A DNA stretch of 64,000 nucleotides from NCBI GenBank assembly GCA_023419605.1, contig JAEZXR010000138.1:1-64000 (forward strand), given 5' to 3'. Under the pieces are notes generated by a model that worked only from the letters and a program-made list of their open reading frames with translations, had not been told where the DNA came from and made no database searches. Below are positions 52,727-60,034 of the stretch, in pieces (positions within the stretch are counted from its first letter, which is position 1; each line of letters opens with the position of its first letter). This DNA is from Bacillota bacterium (GTDB lineage Bacteria; Bacillota; Clostridia; Acetivibrionales; JAEZXR01). A program made the position numbers and the translations under genes.

Positions 52727-52806
52727 ATGGAATACGACCGGCCACTACCGCTGATGGTTCCATGACTGCATGGCCTTCACATCAGCGAAGCTCCATCGTA
52801 TTCCAT
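52727..52806 (-). promoter_or_regulatory. three-tier hairpin leader of modA
   Basis: Three nested perfect stems surround one another: ATGGAATACGA with TCGTATTCCAT (11 bp), GCTGATG with CATCAGC (7 bp), and CCATG with CATGG closing a 4-nt loop. Asymmetric internal loops separate them, which is typical of a folded RNA rather than a protein operator. It ends about 33 nt before the modA start codon, with the ribosome site just outside. I could not match it to the Moco/Tuco consensus from memory. Confidence 0.55.
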
Positions 52807-53060
52807 GATGCTGCCCTATAGTTTCCAAAAGCGTTGACAATTGAAGAAACACAGATGACAACTTTTTGAAACGGATAGTTACCCTGTCCTCAGAAAAACA
52901 AAGCGGCAGCTGCAATATTTAGATGTAAAGTACGTATTGAAAATAAAAAAACAAAACACCGTGGAAACATCCATATAGAATAGGACGTAAACGCATGCGA
53001 CTCTGTCTGCATACAGGGCAAAACAAAGCAATACGTGGCATTTCGTTCGAGAAAAGTATA

Positions 53061-53084
53061 TAATGTTTTGTTATGTTTTGTTAT
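53061..53084. repeat. 10-bp direct repeats in the modA/regulator intergenic region
   Basis: TAATGTTTTG, TTATGTTTTG and TTAT follow each other, giving two and a half copies with one-helical-turn spacing beside a TATAAT (53059-53064). They may be binding sites of the adjacent regulator. The rest of the region 52807-53286 is AT-rich, with no gene. Confidence 0.4.
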
Positions 53085-53286
53085 TTTACATTATAGTATC
53101 ATCTCACACAAAAATCAATATAGTTTGAAATATTTTATTTTAAATCCTGCAATTTTCTAAAAAGACACTCCTTTTCAACATCACTTCTCACGCATTATTT
53201 ATTGATCGCATCCATCAAGCTCTGCTATATAATAGGAATACCCATTTCCTCCTTCGCATCATAAATGAAGGCATTCGATTTTACTC

Positions 53287-53316
53287 TTGCACGTATCACA
53301 AATTATTTGTTATAGT
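53287..53316 (+). promoter_or_regulatory. promoter of the mod regulator with palindrome in the spacer
   Basis: TTGCAC (53287-53292) and TATAGT (53311-53316) are 18 bp apart. The spacer contains the perfect palindrome ACAAATTATTTGT (53298-53310). A dimeric repressor bound there would block its own promoter. Confidence 0.55.
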
Positions 53317-53358
53317 AAAGGGAAGGAACAGGTTATCCCATTGAAAGGGAGTGTGCAT

Positions 53359-54324
53359 ATGGAAGAAAATATCCCCCTAACCCCCCAGGAAGTCGCCGAT
53401 ATATTAAAAATAACCAAAAATACTGTATATGAATTAATCAAACGAGGAGAATTAAGCGGTTATCGAGTGGGCAAAAAAGTCCGGGTGGATGTAAAAGACG
53501 TGGAAGAGTACAAGAATCGGTCGAAAAACAGAAAAACCGGCGCTCACTATACCTCTGATATAAACTCTTTTCTTCTTTCAAAGACAAACCCACTGAATTA
53601 TGAGGAATTTCCTGCCGAGAAAGGTTTCGTCCTCTGCGGTCAGGATGTGCTCCTGGACATTTTGTCCCGTTACCTGGAGCAGCATCCGAAGGGAGTCCGC
53701 ACCTTGCGGTCCTACGTAGGCAGCTATAACGGATTATACGCATTATACCGGGGAGATGTTCAATTGGCAACAGCGCATCTCTGGGATGGAGATACAGGCC
53801 GGTACAATATTCCCTATGTACGAAGAATGCTTCCCGGCACCCCTGCGGTCATCGTTCACCTGGCCGGCCGGACGCAGGGATTTTATGTTGCAAAGGGAAA
53901 CCCCAAGGAAATTAAAGACTGGGAAGACCTGAAAAGACCGGATATTACCATGATCAACCGGGAGAAGGGCAGCGGCACACGGGTTCTTCTGGATGAACAC
54001 CTGCGTTTGCTGGGCATCCCGGGCAAAAGCATCCAGGGATATTCCAGAGAATGCCTCTCCCACCTGGCCGTTGCCAGTACAGTAGCCCGGGATGGAGCCG
54101 ATATAGCCGTAGGCAATGAGAAAACAGGCCTACAGGTTCAAGGCATTGACTTTATCCCTTTGCAAAAGGAACGCTACGAACTGGTGATAAAAAAAGAGGA
54201 TATGGATAAACCTCCCTTCGAGGCCATCATCGAAATTCTCCGCTCCCAGGAATTTAAAATGGAGCTTACGGGAATCGGCGGTTACGACCTTTCAGAGACC
54301 GGTAAAATTGTTGGCGAAACATAA
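53359..54324 (+). CDS. excisionase-type HTH regulator with periplasmic-binding-like domain
   Basis: This 321-residue protein has an N-terminal helix-turn-helix of the excisionase/MerR-like type (TPQEVADILKITKNTVYELI followed by KRGELSGYRVGKKVRVD). After it comes a PBP-like domain (about 95-315) with YVGSYNGLYALYRGDVQLAT, MINREKGSGTRVLLDEHL and ASTVARDGADIAVGNEK. Proteins of this build are one-component sensors of molybdate or tungstate and control their import genes, replacing ModE. AAGGGAG lies 7 bases before the ATG at 53359. It is divergent from modA and is most simply its regulator. Confidence 0.85.
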   Translation: MEENIPLTPQEVADILKITKNTVYELIKRGELSGYRVGKKVRVDVKDVEEYKNRSKNRKTGAHYTSDINSFLLSKTNPLNYEEFPAEKGFVLCGQDVLLDILSRYLEQHPKGVRTLRSYVGSYNGLYALYRGDVQLATAHLWDGDTGRYNIPYVRRMLPGTPAVIVHLAGRTQGFYVAKGNPKEIKDWEDLKRPDITMINREKGSGTRVLLDEHLRLLGIPGKSIQGYSRECLSHLAVASTVARDGADIAVGNEKTGLQVQGIDFIPLQKERYELVIKKEDMDKPPFEAIIEILRSQEFKMELTGIGGYDLSETGKIVGET

Positions 54325-54392
54325 AATGCTTTTATTTCGTGTGTACAGCAAAAGTCCCCATTTATGGGAAGTCTACGGTAGATCGTGCAACA

Positions 54393-54427
54393 ATAAAAAC
54401 GAAGAAGGGCGAAAATAAATTCGCCCT
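54393..54427 (-). terminator. hairpin terminator between the mod regulator and the LRR gene
   Basis: GGGCGAA pairs with TTCGCCC around a 6-nt loop, followed on the minus strand by a T-rich tail (TTCTTCGTTTTT). It lies between convergent genes. Confidence 0.6.
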
Positions 54428-54555
54428 ATAGAACATTACCGATTCCTGCGGCCCGGTCCATATTGATATGTCTGAACATGGCTCTGCAACCGGAATGTAC
54501 CCTGTGGGCCCTGGAAATATTTATGCCGACCGTCATTAAATGTTCAATCCGCTTA

Positions 54556-55671
54556 TTAAAGGGCAATTTCTACCTTTTCACATCGCCTTACGTTATCAAT
54601 TTCACTTTTCGGCAAGGTATTATTGCTCAAATTTATATAAGTAAGGGCTTCCAGCCTATCAAGGGTCTTCGGCAGACAAAGGAGTTCATTATCGCTTACA
54701 CTTAAAAACTGCAGCCTGGATAAACTCCCGATTGTATCAGGAAGCCCTTTCAATTTGTTTTTATCCAGCCATAGGGATTCCAGGTTTTTCAGATTCCCAA
54801 TCTCCTCGGGTAAAGCTTCAATACTGTTGGAATTCAGATGAAGCGATCGTAAATTATAGAGATTGCCGATTTCCCTGGGCAATCGAGTAATGGATGTACA
54901 GCCGATACTTAAGTATTCCAATTGCTTTAACCGGCCGATTTCCTCCGGCAGTACGGACAGCCTTGGTATACCCAAAGGCTCTACTGCTTCACCCTCTTCG
55001 CACATGTAGGAACCACAGCAAATCTCCAGCCGCCTGAGGTTCTCCAGCTTCCCGATTTCCTTTGGAATTTCCCGCAGGTCCCTTGTTAAGACACTGAGGG
55101 TTTTTAACTCCGTAAGATTTCCTACCCAGCCCGGCAGCTTCCGTATATGATACCCTGCCACCTCTAAAGATTCCGGCTGATGCCTGACTGCGTCCCGGAT
55201 AAAGTCCTCGAAGCCCTCATTGAATTCCCCTCCCAAAAACAGCCCTTGGATGGAATTGGACAGAGAGATCGCTTCCTCCGGCTCCCCATTTATTCCAGCC
55301 CATGATTCATGGGCTGTATTGACCAGCCAGGGAGTACCGTCTTCCGTCAAAAAGCTAAGGTCTTCGGGCAGTGCAGGCTGTTGCCAGGAATATAGGCTGT
55401 TGGCGGCTTCCTTTAAAACTTCGGCGGCCTTCTCGCTGCACCGGTAATAGCAAACCCACGCTGTTTTATCTAAAATCCTTGTCCCAGGCCATCGATCGGA
55501 CCTGGTTTTTTCCATCAAATGCGGCTCTAATGCAGCCAAAACCCTTTGCCCGCTCTCTGAAAATCCTAAGTCATCCTGTACCACTAAAACAAATTGGCTG
55601 CATCTGCCTACCGCATAATCCATCAGTTTCCCATAAGCCTCCCCTTTAGGGTCATCGCATATACGAATCAT
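54556..55671 (-). CDS. leucine-rich-repeat protein
   Basis: This 371-residue protein has a unique N-terminal domain of about 170 residues with no signal peptide. About seven leucine-rich repeats of 23 residues follow (pattern LPxEIGxLxxLxxLxLxxN, for example LPEEIGNLKNLESLWLDKNK). The repeats resemble the plant-intracellular-type LRR class found in many bacteria. They form a binding surface for another protein; the partner is unknown. AAGGAG lies 8 bases before the ATG. It appears monocistronic. The N-domain (VLVVQDDLGFSESGQRVLAA) is not recognised. Confidence 0.8.
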   Translation of the reverse strand: MIRICDDPKGEAYGKLMDYAVGRCSQFVLVVQDDLGFSESGQRVLAALEPHLMEKTRSDRWPGTRILDKTAWVCYYRCSEKAAEVLKEAANSLYSWQQPALPEDLSFLTEDGTPWLVNTAHESWAGINGEPEEAISLSNSIQGLFLGGEFNEGFEDFIRDAVRHQPESLEVAGYHIRKLPGWVGNLTELKTLSVLTRDLREIPKEIGKLENLRRLEICCGSYMCEEGEAVEPLGIPRLSVLPEEIGRLKQLEYLSIGCTSITRLPREIGNLYNLRSLHLNSNSIEALPEEIGNLKNLESLWLDKNKLKGLPDTIGSLSRLQFLSVSDNELLCLPKTLDRLEALTYINLSNNTLPKSEIDNVRRCEKVEIAL

Positions 55672-55771
55672 GGTTGAATCTCCTTATGTAAAAATTTTAA
55701 AATCCTTCCGCCCCTATTATACCATCCTTAATTTTACAGTTAAAATAGAAATTAAAATAAATACCGGCGAC

Positions 55772-55817
55772 ATGAAAAAAATCCTCAAAGGAGAAATTTA
55801 TTCTCACTCGAGGACTT
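55772..55817 (-). terminator. terminator behind the first Spo0E-like gene
   Basis: GTCCTC pairs with GAGGAT, and inner GAGAA with TTCTC, followed by TTTTTTT on the minus strand, 36 bp after the stop codon of the small gene. Confidence 0.75.
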
Positions 55818-55852
55818 TCAGTTCATGTTCCAAATAATCATACACAATTCCC

Positions 55853-56017
55853 TCATGCACAACGAATTTTTTTATAGAACAAATACAGTAGTTGATCCAA
55901 TTCCAAGGACGTACGGTAAATCGCTTCCCTGTTCGCCTTTTTATTTTGTGAATAGATTTTTAAAACCCTGTTCTTCTCTGCAATTTTTTCGATCAATTCC
56001 TTTACATCTTCCTTCAT
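55853..56017 (-). CDS. Spo0E-like sporulation phosphatase (54 residues)
   Basis: This very small protein begins MKEDVKELIEKI and contains SLELDQLLYLFYK. That fits the Spo0E family signature S-x-x-L-D-x-L-I-x-x-Y in a two-helix hairpin. Spo0E proteins dephosphorylate Spo0A-P and delay sporulation. GAGGTGAGG precedes the ATG, and an intrinsic terminator follows. The second helix carries LLYLFY where the family usually has LIxxYY, so the match is good but not perfect. No sporulation kinase is near. Confidence 0.7.
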   Translation of the reverse strand: MKEDVKELIEKIAEKNRVLKIYSQNKKANREAIYRTSLELDQLLYLFYKKIRCA

Positions 56018-56517
56018 AAGCCCTCACCTCCACAACGTATTTACCCCGGTTTCCCTGTTGGAAATCAGGATTTCATTATCTAAACCTCGTCCTGGAGATT
56101 TGCAGTTTATTTAAGAATGTATAACCTTCGGGATGGAATGACTCTACGAATACGCTTAGATATTCACTCTTGCATGCGAACATGGCATAACAGGAGAACG
56201 TGGTCCTTGTGTAAGAATTTTTTATAACGATTTATTACCTTTCATTATATTATATACTGGTTTTTAAACAAAAGCAAGATTTTTTGCATGCTATTTAAAT
56301 CAACTTGCAAAAATAAAATACACTTAATTCAACACCAACCCCTAACACCTTATCTTATCCCAACTTCAAGGTTTGTCCGCCAGCAATTCCAGTTGTCACG
56401 AACGTAAAACACACGTTATTCGCAAGATAACCCCCCCACACCTGCAATGCAAAACAATTATCCACGAGAAAAGTCCCGCAAAGAACGTACTCATAGTTTT
56501 CCTTGAGGGAACCATCT
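56018..56517. other. intergenic region without a recognisable intact gene
   Basis: This AT-rich stretch shows no intact frame. The part from about 56340 to 56517 (minus strand) continues the decayed zinc-ribbon gene in another frame (KDGSLKENYEYVLC). The part nearest 56018 is the probable promoter area of the Spo0E-like gene. Confidence 0.5.
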
Positions 56518-56610
56518 TTATGAAATCAGCTCATTAGCGGTCCCCTGTAAACTCGTATCTTCTATCGGCATCGCGCAGCTTTGGCAGATTTTCATCGCTT
56601 GTTCCTTCAT
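56518..56610 (-). pseudogene. decayed zinc-ribbon protein gene
   Basis: The minus strand reads MKEQAMKICQSCAMPIEDT and then SLQGTANELIS-stop. The ICQSCAMP block is the hallmark of small zinc-ribbon proteins (CQSCGMP, then FGTxxDGSxxEDYCxYC). After the stop codon, another frame gives KDGSLKENYEYVLC, which matches the next part of that family. A frameshift near 56525 therefore seems to have broken the gene. The second CxxC pair is degraded. The following bases to 56773 show nothing further. Confidence 0.55.
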
Positions 56611-56773
56611 GCCTTTCCCGATTTTGTAGCTTCATTTTACCTTATCATTTATAACAACTGTATGTCATATTTCAGATAATTCTTCATAAAATTCGGCTCG
56701 AGAGCTAAGGCGGCCTGGGAGTCCTCATGAAGGTGCTCAAAACCTGTCCGTTAGTAAATAGATAAAGACCTGC

Positions 56774-57637
56774 CTAGAATCTAAACACATGGAGGCGGTC
56801 CACCCGTTCCACTTCCTCCGGCAAAATTTTTCCGATGTACCCCATGTATTCTTCACTGGCACCCACAGACTCTAAGATCAGCGTGCTAAACCCGTGATAT
56901 AAATTCAAGCCCAGCAGCTTTTCATAGTAGGCTGTACTAATGATATCTCCAAGATTCATGAGTTTAACTTCCGTACTATTCACTTGTGCCAGCAATGGCT
57001 TGTGGTGATATTCAACAATGTTGCGGATATCCTCCGGCAGCTTCCACTTCTTACATAGCCATGCCCCTATGTCCGAATGTGTAAGTCCATCCATGACAAT
57101 TCTTTCCGCCGGAATTTGATAGACACCCTTATGCTGTATTGCTATAACCTGGTCAATGACTTCCGGGAGGCAAATATCCAATACGGCAATTCCTATATCA
57201 TGGATAAGTCCATAGGAAAAAAGCTCATGCCCCTTGCACAGGCCCGTTTTTTCCGCAAGCATGCTGCTGGCGATGGAAGTACCAATGGAATGCTTCCAAT
57301 ATTTTTCTCTATTAAACTGATTTGCCCTGCCCAACTTTTTGGGCAGGAGTAATTGAAATGTAAAGGATAATAACAGATTCCTCACAGTTCGCAGACCCAA
57401 ATAGATAATGGCTTCGTTTACAGTTGTTACATTTCTTTTCAGTTCGAAATAGCTGGAATTTACACAATTAATCAATAAATCCGAAAGTTCGCTGCATTTT
57501 GAAACCTTTTTGCTCAACTCATTCATATCAAGCTTTTCAGATTCATACATACTATAAAATATTTCACTAACCGGCTGAGGAAGAGAAGGTACCTTATTTG
57601 ATTCTTCAAGAATTTCGAATATTTTGGTGCTATCCAT
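56774..57637 (-). CDS. HDOD-domain protein
   Basis: This 287-residue protein is a single HDOD domain, related to HD phosphohydrolases. An N-terminal helical half (LPQPVSEIFYSMYESEKLDM, NCVNSSYFE) leads to an HD-like core (FSYGLIHDIGIAVLD, then GLTHSDIGAWLCKKWKLPED and IVEYHHKP). HDOD proteins are usually signalling adaptors linked to c-di-GMP or stress control, and many have no shown catalysis. Here the HD pair appears as LIHDIG, so some metal binding is possible. GGGGG lies 9 bases before the ATG. It appears monocistronic, with no attached EAL or GGDEF domain. Confidence 0.85.
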   Translation of the reverse strand: MDSTKIFEILEESNKVPSLPQPVSEIFYSMYESEKLDMNELSKKVSKCSELSDLLINCVNSSYFELKRNVTTVNEAIIYLGLRTVRNLLLSFTFQLLLPKKLGRANQFNREKYWKHSIGTSIASSMLAEKTGLCKGHELFSYGLIHDIGIAVLDICLPEVIDQVIAIQHKGVYQIPAERIVMDGLTHSDIGAWLCKKWKLPEDIRNIVEYHHKPLLAQVNSTEVKLMNLGDIISTAYYEKLLGLNLYHGFSTLILESVGASEEYMGYIGKILPEEVERVDRLHVFRF

Positions 57638-57895
57638 CGAATGTATCCCCCTATATGTTTTTGTCTTGTTGAAAAGCGTAAATGTAAGATTCTGTTTTGT
57701 CTGCTTTAGCTTCTACTTTATATACCCCCACGCAAGGAAATCATAACATCCATTTCCCAATATTCTCATATTTAGGTATAAATTTTGACGCAAGGCATAA
57801 AGTTCCACTTTGTCACATGTACCTTTTTGGAACATAATGTAAAATTATGTTGATTTTTTGTATTCCTTTGTGGTAATCTTTTCTTGGTGATATTG

Positions 57896-58072
57896 ATGTT
57901 TGAATTAATAGAATGTACCATGATTATGCTCGAATTGCTTGAAAAACTTAAAAACGAAGGAAAAATTACGCATGAGGAATACGAGTCCCACATAAAGCTA
58001 AAGCGTGCATTTCTTTCACGTTTGAAAAAATGCAACAACAGCGAAGGGGCCCATGTGTCTTCTCATACATAA
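57896..58072 (+). CDS. small helical protein of about 58 residues
   Basis: A short frame with a modest ribosome site (GGTGA 5-6 bases upstream) codes for a mostly helical peptide. It includes LEKLKNEGKITHEEYESHIK, which is reminiscent of SHOCT-type short C-terminal domains. No family is assigned. It is followed by the riboswitch region of the DUF1646 gene. It could be a chance frame. Confidence 0.4.
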   Translation: MFELIECTMIMLELLEKLKNEGKITHEEYESHIKLKRAFLSRLKKCNNSEGAHVSSHT

Positions 58073-58107
58073 ATTCGCCATTGTCCGGGTAATCTTCCGG
58101 CCCATAT

Positions 58108-58137
58108 TGCCAAGGTTTAATTTTTCTGTTATTATAA
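58108..58137 (+). promoter_or_regulatory. probable promoter of the DUF1646 transcript
   Basis: TTGCCA (58108-58113) and TTATAA (58132-58137) are 18 bp apart, about 205 bp before the DUF1646 start. This leaves a long leader for the candidate riboswitch. Confidence 0.45.
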
Positions 58138-58144
58138 ATGTAAT

Positions 58145-58300
58145 CGAATAGCTATTCCGGTTGGGCGAATTCGTTTTCGCTTTCAAGAGTTTGCAGGTTT
58201 CTGGGGTGGGAAACTCATTACTGAGTTTTGCTGCCCTTTTTGTGTGCAGAAAAGGAGTTGCGCTATTTTTTTGCATAGCAAGGAATCACCTGACACAGCC
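58145..58300 (+). ncRNA. candidate DUF1646-motif (Na+-I) riboswitch
   Basis: Genes for DUF1646 proteins are often preceded by the DUF1646 RNA motif, later assigned as a Na+-sensing riboswitch class (Na+-I). Here the leader holds a structured segment (GGGGTGGGAAACTC pairing through AAACTC/GAGTTT and GGG/CCC). A second small stem (CTTTT with AAAAG) follows, then GCTA-TTTTTTT-GCATAGC before the ribosome site. The agreement of gene and structured leader is the main evidence; I could not check the consensus base by base. Confidence 0.5.
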
Positions 58301-58341
58301 TACCTATATGAGGCACTAAAATAATTAAAGGAGCGAGATAG

Positions 58342-59421
58342 ATGACGGTTGGACTTATGATCGTTTTGGCTTTGGTATTGATTTTACCCTTCACATTTCG
58401 AGTGATCGAACATAACCTGGAATACTTTTTATTTACCATGGGGTTACTGGCTACAGTCATATCCGGGAGCCTTTCGGTACACCTGATTTCTCATATATTC
58501 GGAAACAGGCTTTTATATTTTATTACGGCTGCAGTGCTGATTGCAGGACTTCTGTTCAATTATTCCATTCAAAAGATTCATTGGATGGTTGGCACGATTT
58601 TAAAACGTATCCCGCTGAAACTTTTTATTTTTGTTATGGTTACTGTCTTAGGCCTCGCTTCCAGCCTCATTACAGCCATTATTGCAGCATTGGTTCTGGT
58701 GGAGATATTGCATGCTCTCCCGCTAAAACATAAAACAAAAGTAAAGCTCGCCATTGTTTCCTGTTTTTCCATCGGCTTGGGAGCCGTTCTCACGCCCATA
58801 GGAGAACCGTTATCTACCATAGTCGTTTCTTCACTGAAGGCTGACTTCTGGTATCTTTTTCACTTAATCGGCGTATATGTCGTCCCAGGGGTTATTGCCA
58901 TGGGCTTGCTCAGTATCTTCATCCTCCATCGTGATGAACGGAAGGAAGCAGCGGACAGTACTGCCGCTACGTCGGAAGAAACTGCAGAGGCAATTTGCTT
59001 CAAGGAAGAAAGTGTTGAGATCAAAAAGGAGGAAGAGCTTAAAGCTGTTTTTATCCGGGCCTTTAAAATATTTGTTTTTGTTGTCGCGCTGGAGCTTCTG
59101 GGCGCGGGATTCAAGCCTCTGGTAAATACGTATATTATCCACCTGGACAGCCGGCTTCTCTATTGGATTAATATGACTTCCGCAGTCCTGGATAATGCTA
59201 CATTGGCAGCCGCAGAAATAAGCCCTTCCATGACGGTGATACAAATAAAAGCCATTCTGATGGGCCTTCTCATCAGCGGCGGTATGCTGATTCCCGGCAA
59301 CATTCCCAATATTATTTCCGCCGGGAAACTCAATATTAAAAGCCGTGAATGGGCAATCACAGGGGCTCCCATCGGATTGGCACTGCTGGTCATTTACTTT
59401 GTTGCCATATTTTTATTTTAA
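58342..59421 (+). CDS. DUF1646 membrane transporter
   Basis: This 359-residue integral membrane protein has about ten hydrophobic spans and a charged cytoplasmic loop near 195-235 (rich in Glu/Lys/Ala). GLGAVLTPIGEPLSTIVVSS and the paired GGMLIPGNIPNIISAGKL are motifs of the DUF1646/ion-transporter superfamily, where TPIGEP- and PGNIPN-type turns line the substrate site. The family is linked to Na+-responsive RNA leaders and is probably a sodium-dependent or sodium-extruding transporter. AAAGGAG precedes the ATG. It is probably monocistronic and controlled by the leader at 58145-58300. Confidence 0.85.
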   Translation: MTVGLMIVLALVLILPFTFRVIEHNLEYFLFTMGLLATVISGSLSVHLISHIFGNRLLYFITAAVLIAGLLFNYSIQKIHWMVGTILKRIPLKLFIFVMVTVLGLASSLITAIIAALVLVEILHALPLKHKTKVKLAIVSCFSIGLGAVLTPIGEPLSTIVVSSLKADFWYLFHLIGVYVVPGVIAMGLLSIFILHRDERKEAADSTAATSEETAEAICFKEESVEIKKEEELKAVFIRAFKIFVFVVALELLGAGFKPLVNTYIIHLDSRLLYWINMTSAVLDNATLAAAEISPSMTVIQIKAILMGLLISGGMLIPGNIPNIISAGKLNIKSREWAITGAPIGLALLVIYFVAIFLF

Positions 59422-59619
59422 GGAACAAGTGCATGTTTTTCCGACCGGGAAGCCACCATCGTTACCGGATACCCTGATTATCCCGAAAACAGGGGTAAAG
59501 ACCCTGCTGCCTTGCTTGATATGTTTTATAAGAAGTATGTAAAGATACTTCTCAGGAACTGCGGATCACGGACCGCTTTGAAGTCCAAGAAGTTCATCGA
59601 TAAAATATTTGATCATTAA
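59422..59619 (+). pseudogene. possible gene remnant in frame after the DUF1646 stop codon
   Basis: The reading frame stays open for 65 codons after the DUF1646 TAA and looks coding (ATIVTGYPDYPENRGKDPAA, LLDMFYKKYVKILLRNCG, ALKSKKFIDKIFDH). It has no start codon with a ribosome site except a late ATG. I do not recognise the family. It may be the tail of a broken downstream gene. Confidence 0.35.
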
Positions 59620-59698
59620 GGCAGCTTTGACTGTATGAAGCTGCTAGGTCATGGAATAAAGCCATTTGTCAAAGTGTAATCGGTAAATGGTAAATCGA

Positions 59699-59743
59699 AC
59701 CCCGCAAGAAACAGGTAGCTCCCGTTTCTTGTGGGGTTTTTTA
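59699..59743 (+). terminator. terminator after the DUF1646 region
   Basis: CCCCGCAAGAAAC pairs with GTTTCTTGTGGGG and is followed by TTTTTT on the plus strand. It is a strong intrinsic terminator. Confidence 0.9.
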
Positions 59744-59767
59744 TTATTACCTTGCTCACTCGATGCA

Positions 59768-59920
59768 CTACCCCCGCAGAAGCAGTGAGTGCCTTAAATA
59801 TTCCACTAATAAAGTGTCCAGCTCCTGGCTGACCTTTACGACCTCCTCATACGTAACATTCTCCGACATAATCATGGTATTTAACCGTTCCCTTAAAATT
59901 TCAATTTCATCAATCATCAT
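59768..59920 (-). CDS. Spo0E-like sporulation phosphatase (50 residues)
   Basis: This tiny protein (begins MMIDEIEILRERLNTMIMS) has the classical Spo0E signature VSQELDTLLVEYL in the second helix. The family removes phosphate from Spo0A-P and so restrains sporulation. The double ATG start (59920 or 59917) follows an AGGT site. It lies just upstream of, and on the same strand as, nothing obvious, with the strong terminator of the DUF1646 unit behind it. This is the better of the two Spo0E matches in the window. About 115 bp between this gene and the next one show no feature. Confidence 0.8.
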   Translation of the reverse strand: MMIDEIEILRERLNTMIMSENVTYEEVVKVSQELDTLLVEYLRHSLLLRG

Positions 59921-60034
59921 TCTTTTTGTACCTAACTATATTTTAAACCTTTCTGCCAATGTCCGGAGTTCCTTTGCTCCCGTAAAGTGCTTGTCCGACA
60001 GCAAATAAGCTCCCTGCTTGTCGCCGGCGTGATT

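Noticed and set aside
52802..52840. CCATGATG and TTTCC near modA that look like the 40-bp promoter element
   Set aside because: Only the first eight bases match. The GGT and AAA blocks of the element are absent at the required positions.
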